The notes under the pieces are model-generated. The model was given only the letters and a program-made list of their open reading frames with translations, was not told where the DNA came from and ran no database searches. From Patiria pectinifera (Eukaryota > Echinodermata > Asteroidea > Valvatida > Asterinidae): a stretch of 64,000 nt of DNA. Below are positions 54,401 to 63,418 of this stretch, one piece after another (positions within the stretch are counted from its first letter, which is position 1; each line of letters starts with the position of its first letter). Location: assembly GCA_029964075.1 (NCBI GenBank), contig CM057141.1, positions 4,650,001 through 4,714,000 of the forward strand. The letters are read 5' to 3'. The position numbers and the translations under genes are program-made.

Positions 54401-57400
54401 GTTCTGTAAATGTTACATGCATGGTTGTGATTTTTTGTAGCTTCTGTCCGTACACGTGTAGGTCATCTGGCTCAGAATAGTGTGTATGTATGCGGGTACA
54501 TCTGGGCACACCAATTTGAGTTGTAATCATGTCAACTAACATGAGTCAAGTCACGAGACAAGTCACGTTTAAAGCCCGCCGCACACGAGAGCTACGTGCT
54601 TAGCAGAAAGTCATTCAAGGCCATTTGCTCAGCACTTAGCTCAGAATATCACCGTGTGCAATCAATTTTTGCTGCGTTTTCTGCCTCGCAAGGCCGTGAG
54701 GCCAATATCTACATGTGGTACATGTATCCTGTGTGATTTCTTTCGCCTCACGAGGCAAAAAAACTCACCACGTGCAGGCAACCTGAGCTACGTGCTGAGC
54801 CAGAAAAATTAACTAGCCATTCAAAGCACGTACTCTTTTCACGTGATTTCAAGATATTGTTTTGCAATTTCTTCTAAAGCCTGCTGTCAAGTTTGTCCCT
54901 ATTTAAAAAAATCATGCGACTGAAAAACAAGGATAATAAGGCCACAAATCCACCAGCTTGTCCTCTAAAAAATATAGTTGCTGACAATGCCATTGACACT
55001 TTCGTTGGGGCTGCCATCTTGAAATAATGTGAACAGAATTTGTGCTTTCATTGGCTGGTAGATTTTTTTGGCTCGGCACATAGCTCAGGTTGCCCGCACG
55101 CGGTGAGCTATTCGCCTCGCGGGGCGAAAGAAATCATACAGACTAGATATTTGCCTCACAGCCTCGTGTGGCAGAAAACACTGAGCTACATGCTGAGCGA
55201 ACAGCCTTGAATGACTTTTTGCTCAGCACGTACATGTAGCTTTATAGATCCCAAGTCTGGTCACAAGTAACAGGGGATGAACAATAACAAAGGAATGCCT
55301 TTGTCACCGTTCATTTGAATAGCTTGTGACTGACTTGAGACTGGAGGACTAGAGATTGACTTATTGGCTCAATTACAACTCAGGCATAAAGTTATAAATT
55401 TACATGAACATTGTACATGTACCATCTGAAATTGCCTTTATCCTAGGTTTGTTCAAATATGGTTTGGGGATTAGGACGTTAAAAATACCAAATGCATTTT
55501 TATGATGTAACTTTTTAACGGAAGAGTGGATTCATCTCATTACATGTAAATGCATTGAATACATTCGTGTGCACAAATCTTTATTGGAAAAATGCATACT
55601 GGTATTTTGGACCATGAACCTTACATGTACCGGTACGTATACGTTAGACAGCACTAGGGCTGTGCATCGGAACCGAGTACCCGACTGTTGATGTCAGGAA
55701 CCGGTTCTAGACTATGGGATCGGGTACCCGTAGCTAACTTTTGGAAATTACTTGGTAACTTCTCAGAAACTTAAACAGAGAGGTTTTGAATGTCATTTGT
55801 GGGGAATTTTCAAAATGTAAACCAGGCTACATGGGAAAACAATACAAATTTCACGTTTATGGTGTTCACGGAAGTTGCAGTTTACACACTTGCGTCTTGC
55901 TTTTAATTGACGCACCGATGCGGTAGTGTTATCGTGCAGACCTTTTGTGGACGACCTGGACAGCAACTTCCGAGATTTTAATTTCGGGGTTGGGTTTCTT
56001 TAGCGGGTACCGGATTACCGATGTTTTTATCAATCGAGTACCCGGTATTACTAACCGTAAATACACACCGCTAATTCGTGAGCAAATTTCTTACTGTACT
56101 AGTTAAGTCTGGTTATTTGTACAAATGAGTTAATTGTTATCAATCACAAGTCAAATCATAAGTGGCCATATGATGATGAACAGTAGTTACCGTACAAAGG
56201 GATATCTCTGTCACAGCTCATTGGAACAACTTGTCATCTGTGTCCTGAGACTTATTGTCGATCAATTAAGAAATACCGGTATGAACATTTACCGTTTTTC
56301 ACGCACAGTACTTTTTTTAACCGACGTCAAGGCATGACAGTTCAAACCATCTGTGCATGTGGAAAGGGAATGTTGCAATTTAGCGATGGGAATGCTTGCA
56401 ATTCATGGGTATTTCAGGAGAATTTTTGGATTGTTTGATGGCAGAATGTGACCCTTTTCCATCATTCAATAAGTCTCTCAACAGCATTTATGATATTTCA
56501 AGAGCAACAGAAATACACCTTTTATGCAACATCAATTGATATCTTACATGGAAGTTGGACTTCAGAAGTCTCATTTTCATCGTGTTGCACCCCGCCGAGA
56601 AATAGAACAGAAAAATGCAATTGTTGACATGGATAGTCCCATGCAATGTCAGCTTTGTGTTACTGTCTTCTCTGTCACACGGAAGGAAAGTCACCGGTCC
56701 AAGTCACAAGTGAGGCAACAGGGATCAATAAACAATGACAAAGAAATGGTGTTTTTTGGACACATTTTTATTTGAACGGACTGGCGCTTCACTTGAGGCA
56801 GTGTTGTAGTCGAGTCCGTCGCAAGTCCAGTCACAAGTCCTTTCACAAGTCCAGTCACGAACAATAACAAATGGTTAAACACCAGCAAAAAAAGAAAGAA
56901 AGTTCACACTCATGGGAGGGATCCTAATTTTTAATCTGATGGTCTTATGATAACGTCATTTATATGGACCTTTGGGGAATGTTGTTAGCTACATTTTGAC
57001 ACCCTGTTTGCTACCAAAGACTGTAAATCGTCCAACATTGACAATCTTACACTGCCCGAAACAAACAGCAGGGAATATCGATCCCACGTCGCTTGTTGCA
57101 TGGGAGCACTTTGTATGGGCGTTGTGCAGTCGATAGGGGCCAATTGTGTGGTTACGCTTAGCAATTTCTCCTTCCGTGATCTGTAAATTTGCAACTTTTC
57201 AAACTGCATCAATTTTCATAAACCGTTGTCAATCTTGGATGATTTGCAGTCTTTGGTAGCAAACGGGGTAGCAAATGTAGCCAACAAAATTCCTCAAAGG
57301 TCTATATAAATTACGTCATCATAAGACGATCAGATTCAAAATTATGACCCCTCCAATGAGTGTGGACTTTCTTTTTTTCAGTCTTTAAATGCTTTTTGTT

Positions 57401-60400
57401 TTACACTTCATTGCAATAGCTTGTGAGTTGTGACTTGAATTAAGGCTTGAGGACTTGCAAAGATTGTATTGCACATATTTGTACCTGTACTAGTGAATGT
57501 GTATCAAATTTGCATTATGTAAATGCTCCCCCCTTCACAATGACATTTTCAATGTATAGCGGCCTGCAGTAAAGAAGATGTTACGTAACTGTTTTATCAG
57601 TTTCAGGTTCCTGAGCCCTCTCAATTTTTTGGTAACGTGTATTTTGCCGTCAATCATTTACCCTACCCTCCATGCCGTGCATTGTGTGAGTGTGTCTTTC
57701 CTCATCACATTCCCATCTCCCAACGTTGTACAGAAGTCTACAGAACTTTGCGATGATCCTGGCCCGAGTTCACATCTTCCTGATGGGCTTCCACTGGATC
57801 GAGGTCAAAGGTCGTCGGGCGTCCCCCACGGAGGCCCACCTCCTTGTCTTTGCACCGCACACTAGCTACATGGACTCGCTGACCATCTTTGCCTGCCGGG
57901 AAGTGGTCAGTGGCGTGTCTAGGGAAGAAAACGGGAAGGTGCCAATTTTCGGAAGTAGGTTTTTTTATTTTGAGAGCACAAAGACCTTAGCCCTCTGTTA
58001 CAGGTTACAGCGTGTTTTACTGTTTGGCATTCAAGTACCATACGATTCAATTCTGACCAGGCTGATTGCAGTAGGCCTACTGTGGTCTTACATGTAGCTG
58101 GCTAGCTTAAAACCCTATTACCCTCCCAAATCTTCTAAAATCCTCTTTGTTTGCTCAGCAGTGCTGATGGAGGGGATGCACTGTGTCATGGCCTTGAGCC
58201 GGACCTTGTGTTGTTTACATGTATGCTCAGCAGTGCATAAATTTAGGCCTAGATTATACTTGAAACCCTCCGTACTGCACCAGGATGTCACTGGCTCTGC
58301 CTCGACACATATTGACAGTGATTGTCGGAGGATTTTGCAGGATTGAGGCAGTGGTCACCCCTCCAAGTACATTTAAGACATAATGGAGGATTTTGCAGGA
58401 TTGAGGTAACATCCTAGCAAAAATGCCTAAGGAGTTAGGGTTGATTTAAACATTCCGATTTTAGCCAGCTTTTGCCCTTAGATGGTCTTGGTTAAGACAC
58501 CAAACTCAGCCATCGCAGTAAGCCGGTCTTTACTGAGCCTGCTTAGAGTAATGATTCACAAACCAATACTCCATGGTTATGGGCGGTGGTGCTCATTGCA
58601 TTGGCATTGGACTTTTTTGGATAAAATAACGCAGACTTGTGTCAACTTTACGTTGACTGTTTTCAACTTTTAAAAAGCAAAGTCCAGTGCAGACAGCAAC
58701 TAAACATATCACAAAATGTCAAGTGTCAACTGTCAGTTGTAAGTTTTAACTTTTACGGTCCACAGCGATAAGTTTTCTGGGTCATGGAAGAATTACAATT
58801 GCAAGTTTTACAGTTTTGACAAGCATTTTTATGATCCAGACACGTGGCGTCCTAGACCAATGAAATTACAGCATCCAAGCACACAATATCCGCTCCGTTC
58901 ACAAGTACCCCCTCACCGGCAAAGAAAGTACAGTTGGGGGTGACCGAACGACGCCATCTTGCCTGACTGCAATATTTTGCCGCGGAGCGCGGCCACTACC
59001 GTGTACATAGTACAAATCCCCTGGTGTACGTGCGTCAAACTCACACACAAGGAACGGTGCTCGCGCCAACCAGTGAAATATGTGTCCTGCCCATGGGACG
59101 TCGTTGCCAGGTAAAAGGGCGCCCTCTTTTGTTGGCGCACGGAGCCCATAACAGAGAATGTTATTATTGCCCTTATTAACTGAATTTTTAAATCACCAGT
59201 AGAACTGTAACAATTGAAGATTGCCCTAAATGAAACAGTACATAGTACAAATCCCCTGGTGTACGTGCGTCAAACTCACACACAAGGAACGGTGCTCGCG
59301 CCAACCAGCGAAATATGTGTACTGCCCATGGGACGTCATTGCTAGGTAAAAGGGCGACCTGTTTTGTTGGCGCACGGAGCCCATAACAGAGAATGTTATT
59401 ATTGCCCTTATTAACTGAATTTTTAAATCACCAGTAGAACTGTAACAATTGAAGATTGCCCTAAATGAGACAGATACTGCCTTGTGAACACAATAGATAA
59501 TACATGTAGGTGTAATGTACATGCACACCTTTCACTTTTGAACAAAGACTTGTTTGAGGAAATCAGTGGCTTGGCCAATGCCCTTCAGTACTTCCTGCTG
59601 GACATGAACATGTTTGTAAAGATCAATCCAGGCATGCTTTCAATTCTATCATGAAGGCCCCCTTCAATGGCGAAAGCATTGTGCTAGCTGTTGTTCAGAT
59701 AATCCATCACAGGGCAGTTGCTTTGTACAATAGCCTGCACAGTGATTTCTCCATTCGGGCAATTCACAATGCAGTGCGCCACCCAAGAGGTTGCCATGGA
59801 GAGTCCATCTTTAAAATTTAAGGTCGACAAAACATGGCCCATTTGAATGAGTGTCAGTAGACAACTTGAGCTAACTTGTAATAGATTGGGGCATAGCGTT
59901 CTTCCGCCTTACAAAAAAACCCACCATATTGATAAAAAGGAAAGAAAAGGGCAAACATATACTCGAATCATACGCTTATGAAACTACTGACCAGAAGAAC
60001 CAATAATTTCAAATGACACTGCGAATTTGTCGACCATCTCCCACAATGCACTGGGAAAAAGGAACTCTCTGTTGCAAACTTTTGGTGGCGCACTGCATTG
60101 TGAATCGCCCGAATTAAAGGGAGCCCCGGCGGGAGTGTACGGTGATTGAGTGCCTGGATGTGTCTGTGTATGCACTGTACTTTTAGAGGGGCGGGGTTGG
60201 CAGTGGTTAATGAAAGGGGGGGGGGGGACTTCACCTTTCCATGTGAAGGAGTCTGGGGATATTTGTACATTGTTCTCCAAAAGCAAAACTAACATGTACT
60301 AATATCAACAGTGGTTGCAGTGGTTTCATTTGTAGGCAAAGTTCATTGTTGGTAGAGTGGAACTCTAATAAAATACCGGTAGAAGGGTTAACAAGAGGAG

Positions 60401-62588
60401 TAACTCACAGTAAAGAGGCAAATTTTTTATGTCGCAGTTGACGTGCTGCAAATCCTACTACAGTTGACTCTCTGTCCTTCAGTGTAAACGTGCAGTACCA
60501 CAGAACACGAATTTACATAATTTAGAAGCTAGATAAAGCTGCAATTAAAATAGTAGTTATTCATAAATTTTCACAGTTACTAGTCAATAACATGTACATG
60601 TACTTTATCCCTATGTTATGAAATGGAGCGAGTTACATATGTTACCTTTTTTTCTAATTTGATCACTTTCTTTGTGGCTCACCCTGTAGATGTATGTCTG
60701 CATAAAGCCTACTGATTTGAGAACACCAATGTGAAATGTGGAATATGAATGAGACAGTAGACCTTGTACGTTGTGCAAAGTTCAAGTGACAGCGACAACA
60801 TGTATCATTTTTGTATGTGTCGTCTTAGTCAGCTATAACATAGTAATAGGGCAGCCACACCTTTCACTTAGTCAGGCACTGATTTGTAAGTTAATGTGTA
60901 ACATTTAGAGCTGCTGAAGTACTGCGCCCCTTTTTTGTGTAAATTTCCACTGTATTCATGCTGTTCCACCAGTTCCACTCATTGACAAATTTTTGATAAA
61001 TCGTATTTGTAGGACGTGTGGTTTCATGTAATTTACCAAATTTTGAAAATTGTTCATTAACTTGCATGGACACTTCACCTAGCAATAGATGCATGTGCGT
61101 ACATGATACATCAAAATTACAAAAAAATGTTCATGCATATATTATACATGTACTTCATGTATCCTGGCCAAAAACGCAATGCATGAATGGTATAGTTGAG
61201 CATGCAGGCATGTTGCATCTGGGCATGTACAGTGTGTAAGCATGTGCATTGGTTATTCGGTGCATGGCTATAAAAGACTGGTTTTTGCTCAATATGGTTG
61301 GAAATTGCTTTTTTCCCCCCTCCTTTTAGTCTAGGGGCTAGACGTTGTTATGGTTTGATACGCAGTAACCCGCTGCCACGATAACGACCAACCAATAGAC
61401 CTTAATTTCTATGCTTGGTTGGCAAACTGTACATTTTGCCAATAACCACAAATTGCAAAACTATGGAAGGTCAACAAAGCTAAAATAAACTCCTAAACAT
61501 GCCTTTTAACTATGTATTGAGGGCGTGATGGGGACTTTTTTTGGAAAATAATTTGCCAACCACAGCTTCAGTTTATGTGCTTGCGGCAGCCCATATAAAA
61601 TGGCGCCAATGTTTACAAACAAGAAAGGTCTATATTGCTCACGGACTTCCCGACAAGTCCGTGGGCGATATTGGTTGGTCGTGATAGCGCCCTCTCGCGG
61701 TGGCGGGTTATCGCGTATCAAACCATAACAAAGTCTAGCCGCTAGACTACCCTCCTTTTTGCATTGGTGTTTCATGTTGTCCATCCATTTTTGAAATTTT
61801 ACATGGGTACACTGTATGTGCCATCGAGCTGTCGAGATTCTCTCTGTGCAGGCCTTCTTTAACATGGAACTGTATTTTCTGTCTGAGTTCCCTACGCTTC
61901 TCCATTCGCTGAGCAATAATCACAGATTGTATTATTCAAATTGAAATTTTATGCAATGTTTTTTTTTTGGGGGGGGTGTGAGAACAGAAAATTGTATCGT
62001 TTACAGAATGGGCTATCAGTCAGTCTAGACACACCAACAATTTCTTTGAAACTGTTGTAAACCAAAAGAAAATGTCATTCCGAAAATGTTGTTAAAAACT
62101 TGGGCTAATTTCGTGGAGCTGATAAGCACAGAACATTTGCTAAGCGCCAAAATATTTATTGCTTAGCAGAAACTGGTTACCATTCAAAATGCCATGCATT
62201 TGTATGTTGCTTTGTGACTGGTACTCAGCTGAATCGTGCTTAGCACAAACATTTTCTGAGCAGACATTTGTGCTTAGCATCGCCATAAATTTGGGTACAG
62301 GGTGGTTTGCAACTGTAGTTTTCAACTATGATAGTCAAAACCAATCCAATGGATTTAAAGTCTCTCCCCCCCAAAAAAATATTCTCTCTTACTTGTTTTC
62401 CGTCCCACAATCAGCGCTGGTGGACTGTCTTCAGCCGGTCTACGTCTCCCGGACGGACCCTGACTCGCGGCTCAAAACGATCAAGGAAATCAACAGGCGT
62501 TGTGAGCCGGACAGCGAATGGCCGCAGATCGTCATCTTCCCCGAAGGCACCTGCACGAACGGCTCTTGCCTCATCACGTTCAAAGGAG
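45353..62588 (+). CDS. Lysophosphatidylcholine acyltransferase (LPCAT1/2/4 group), 5' part, with alternative catalytic exons
   Basis: Coding exons: 45353-45478, 46484-46632, then one of 53174-53394 (3a) or 57734-57954 (3b), then 62415-62588; the gene continues past the right edge. One path gives 223 residues. The order is a short cytosolic N terminus with NPFVHRLKLSGWDK, a hydrophobic membrane segment (IRAIFAILFLFVDWLFCSMI, about residues 53-72), FTGWR, the HxxxxD acyltransferase motif (His 134/135, Asp 139/140), VYVSRTDPDSR, and the FPEGTCTNGSCLITFK motif (about residues 207-222). This is the PlsC/AGPAT fold of LPCAT1, LPCAT2 and LPCAT4, which reacylate lysophospholipids in the ER and on lipid droplets (Lands cycle; LPCAT2 also makes PAF). 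An in-frame TAA lies 21 bases upstream of ATG 45353. The EF-hand region expected downstream is outside the window. I cannot say which vertebrate paralogue it is orthologous to. Confidence 0.93.
46106..46165. repeat. Perfect hairpin, 27 bp arms, 6 nt loop
   Basis: The left arm 46106-46132 (TACTCCTAGAACTATGAGGC then TCCACGC) is exactly complementary to 46139-46165; the loop is TCCACT. It lies in LPCAT intron 1, 40 bp before a half copy of the CCATAT MITE. Confidence 0.9.
46203..46310. mobile_element. CCATAT-family MITE, half copy
   Basis: TTTTCTCACTGCTCAAATTG through AGTGAACTTCGCATATGG matches the right half of 63024-63217. The left end is missing. Confidence 0.75.
46484..46632 (+). CDS. LPCAT exon 2, membrane anchor
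   Basis: 149 nt with acceptor CTATCTTCAG and donor GTGAGT. It encodes IAIMSVTIAPIRAIFAILFL and FVDWLFCSMIVMGHKK, one long hydrophobic segment, then EQQKPFTGWR and two bases (AG) of the next codon. ITGWRR is the same junction in human LPCAT2, where the acyltransferase domain begins. It leaves phase 2, which both 3a and 3b accept. Confidence 0.93.
46864..47470. repeat. Fold-back element with about 140 bp arms
   Basis: TATTTCATATTT, CTGGAAAGCCAATTTCATAA, AAGTACATG-type, GAAATTGCTTAATCCGTTCA and CATCACCATTTAAACGCAAT on the left are met in inverse order on the right (ATTGCATTTAAATGGTGATA, TGAACGGAATAAGCAATTTC, TTATGAAATTGGCTTTCCAG). It lies in LPCAT intron 2. Confidence 0.8.
48189..48362. mobile_element. 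Inverted-repeat MITE, family GGTTCATACTTC, best copy
   Basis: Ends AAGGCTGGTTCATACTTC and GAGTGTGAACCGGCCTT. The central palindromic GTTGAAAAGTGTTCAAC is flanked by TTTGACGTCACGAAGCATT and its inverse TGACGTCACAAATTCGC. The 174 bp body is non-coding. Confidence 0.8.
50420..51019. mobile_element. GGCC-ended MITE copy 4 joined to a right end of the 2.7 kb element
   Basis: 50420-50751 matches 1748-2117 in the same orientation (GCACCAAGGCAAATTATGGA, AAAGCAAAATAGTACCC, GACCAGAGACCGAAT), with a worn left end. 50788-51019 matches 4577-4859 (CATAGAGGAGACATGT, CCACACATTTATTTCCTAGT) and ends GTTTACCCT. The two modules stand in the same order as at 1748-4859. Confidence 0.75.
52540..52710. repeat. AATCCTGCAAAATCCTCC repeat, copy in LPCAT intron 2
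   Basis: It contains CAGTCCTGCAAAATCCTCCA, CAATCCTGCAAAATCCTCCC and CTGCAAAATCCTCCAACAAT, plus GGAGGGGTGACA and ACTGTCAATATGTTGA. The 14150-14330 copy has the same order; 58305-58430 is an inverted copy. Confidence 0.8.
53174..53394 (+). CDS. LPCAT alternative exon 3a (HTTIFD catalytic exon)
   Basis: 221 nt, acceptor CTCTCTACCACGCAG and donor GTACGT. It encodes YRAMFFAMGFHRVDIRGMQA then SPREAPIAVAACHTTIFDGL, ending YPLIG. The His and Asp of HxxxxD are intact. It resembles the LPCAT2 type (RAMFFSMGF, SPLEAP, FFDG, PLIGR as I recall). The residue before the catalytic His is Cys, where LPCAT members normally have Pro. It is GC- and CpG-richer than its surroundings, without stops, and should be functional. 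Joined to exon 4 it gives GP at the junction. Confidence 0.88.
54575..55247. repeat. Large fold-back element with arms of about 250 bp
   Basis: The left arm has GCTACGTGCTTAGCAGAAAG, TCATTCAAGGCCATTTGCTC, TTTCGCCTCACGAGGC and GGCAACCTGAGCTACGTGCT. The right arm has AGCACATAG-type, AGCTCAGGTTGCCCGCACG, GCCTCGCGGGGCGAAAGAAA and CTTGAATGACTTTTTGCTCA in inverse order. It sits between the two alternative LPCAT exons. Confidence 0.8.
56895..57375. repeat. Fold-back element between LPCAT exons 3a and 3b
   Basis: AGAAAGTTCACACTCATGGG, GATGGTCTTATGATAACGTC, TATATGGACCTTTGGGGAAT and TTTGCTACCAAAGACTGTAA on the left are mirrored by GCAGTCTTTGGTAGCAAACG, CCTCAAAGGTCTATATAAAT, ACGTCATCATAAGACGATC and CCAATGAGTGTGGACTTTCT on the right. 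Confidence 0.85.
57734..57954 (+). CDS. LPCAT alternative exon 3b (HTSYMD catalytic exon)
   Basis: 221 nt, acceptor CCCAACGTTGTACAG and donor GTAGGT. It encodes SLQNFAMILARVHIFLMGFH, WIEVKGRRASPTEAHLLVFA and PHTSYMDSL, ending ENGKVPIFG. The APHxxxxD context is the usual LPCAT form. The junction with exon 4 gives GT then LVDCLQPVYVSR, the same order as IWGTLIQYIRPVFVSR in human LPCAT1. It has the same length and phases as exon 3a. Confidence 0.9.
59006..59475. repeat. Recent tandem duplication, two 235 bp copies
   Basis: The block from CATAGTACAAATCCCCTGGT to GATTGCCCTAAATGA occurs twice head to tail with period 235. Only a handful of differences separate the copies (for example CCTGCCC against ACTGCCC). 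Confidence 0.92.
59768..60106. mobile_element. Inverted-repeat element, family CACAATGCA, copy 2
   Basis: Left CACAATGCAGTGCGCCACC, right GGTGGCGCACTGCATTGTG, near-perfect inverse ends. CATGGAGAGTCC near the left also pairs with GGAACTCTCTGTTGC near the right. Copy 1 is in RELCH at 22297-22578. Confidence 0.8.
61327..61748. mobile_element. Inverted-repeat MITE, ends TAGTCTAGGGGCTAGAC
   Basis: Left TAGTCTAGGGGCTAGACGTT then GTTATGGTTTGATACGC; right GCGTATCAAACCATAACAAA then GTCTAGCCGCTAGACTA. The body is about 420 bp and non-coding. Confidence 0.8.
62415..62588 (+). CDS. LPCAT exon 4 (FPEGTC motif)
   Basis: 174 nt, acceptor CCCACAATCAG and donor GTAAGG. It encodes LVDCLQPVYVSRTDPDSRLK, then TIKEINRRCEPDSEWPQIVI and FPEGTCTNGSCLITFKG. 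EGTC with TN is the third acyltransferase motif of the LPCAT group. It exits with one base of a Gly codon; the expected next block (GAFIPG-like) does not occur before 64000. Confidence 0.94.
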
Positions 62589-62932
62589 GTAAGGCTGCGG
62601 CTGTGGCTTTTGCAATTACACATGTGCCAATGGAAGTGGCTAAAGCCTCTTCCAATACATGTATTACTGTCGGCCATAGCCAAGGAATGCAAATTTGGCC
62701 TGAGATTAGCTCTTATCACCAGAGGATGAACCTAGACACAAAAAAGTGCCCGGACAAAAATGGACTACCAGTATATGCAGTGGTATCATGAAGTACATTA
62801 GCACAGAATAGCCAGTCCAAGTAGTCTTTTATAAACCCCAGATTACTACAAGCATTTATGTGAATATCGTATATTTTGGCAGCTGTAATCAGGCAGAATG
62901 TTTCAAAGGGGCAATTTTTGTTTAGTGACCTG

Positions 62933-63418
62933 GGCCCAATTTCTTGGTTCTGCTTACCGTTCTGACCCAAAAATCGCTGCTTACATGTACAGTACTATAG
63001 CAGAAAATTCTGTGGAAAGATTTCCATATACGGAGTTCACTCAACACCCTGTGTACAAACCCTATGAGATTGGACTGAAAAATTTTAAGTGTTTTCTAAG
63101 AAAATGCTTGTATTTTCTCATCATTGCTCATTGCTCAAATTGACTTTGATGACATGAAATTGCTATCTGAGGGCTTGTTAGTCAATACAGAGGAAAATTA
63201 GTGAACTTCGTATATGGAAATCTTTCCAATTCTGTGCTTACGGTAAGCGTATTTCACGCTTTAGCGAGGGATTTTTGCTTCTGCACATGCGTACATCCCG
63301 TAACTAAGGATTCTGTTCTTAGGGGTTGGCGCAGAATTTTTCTGTTAGCGTGGTGAGCACAAAATTTGTGGTCGTAAGCGCGGAATTCTGTGGTCAGCAG
63401 AACCAAGAAATTAGGCCC
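62933..63418. mobile_element. Inverted-repeat element with a second MITE nested inside
   Basis: Outer ends are GGGCCCAATTTCTTGGTTCT with GC on the left, and GCAGAACCAAGAAATTAGGC with CC on the right. Inside, 63024-63217 is a full CCATAT-family MITE (CCATATACGGAGTTCACT and AGTGAACTTCGTATATGG). Confidence 0.85.
63024..63217. mobile_element. CCATAT-family MITE, full inverted copy
   Basis: This is the inverse of 671-854, sharing CAACACCCTGTGTACAAACC, GACTGAAAAATTTTAAGTG and GAAATTGCTATCTGAGGGCT. Confidence 0.85.

Larger units (their letters stand above)
53395..57733. other. Intron between LPCAT exons 3a and 3b
   Basis: I searched this 4.3 kb for a second version of exon 4 that could pair with 3a and saw none. 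It contains a fold-back at 54575-55247, another at about 56895-57375, and several stretches rich in CAAGTCACAAGTCC-type motifs (54180-54560, 56700-56880). Confidence 0.7.
57955..62414. other. LPCAT intron between exon 3b and exon 4
   Basis: No third version of exon 3 and no extra exon seen. It contains the inverted AATCCTGCAAAATCC repeat at 58305-58430, the tandem duplication at 59006-59475 and MITEs at 59768-60106 and 61327-61748. Confidence 0.7.

Noticed and set aside
53174-57954. Exons 3a and 3b as two consecutive constitutive exons
   Set aside because: Joining 3a to 3b shifts the frame to a stop within eight codons, and both encode the same part of the domain.
62159-62791. 210-codon frame as a single-exon acyltransferase gene
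   Set aside because: Only 62415-62588 is conserved; it is the LPCAT EGTC exon with splice borders, and the rest is intron.
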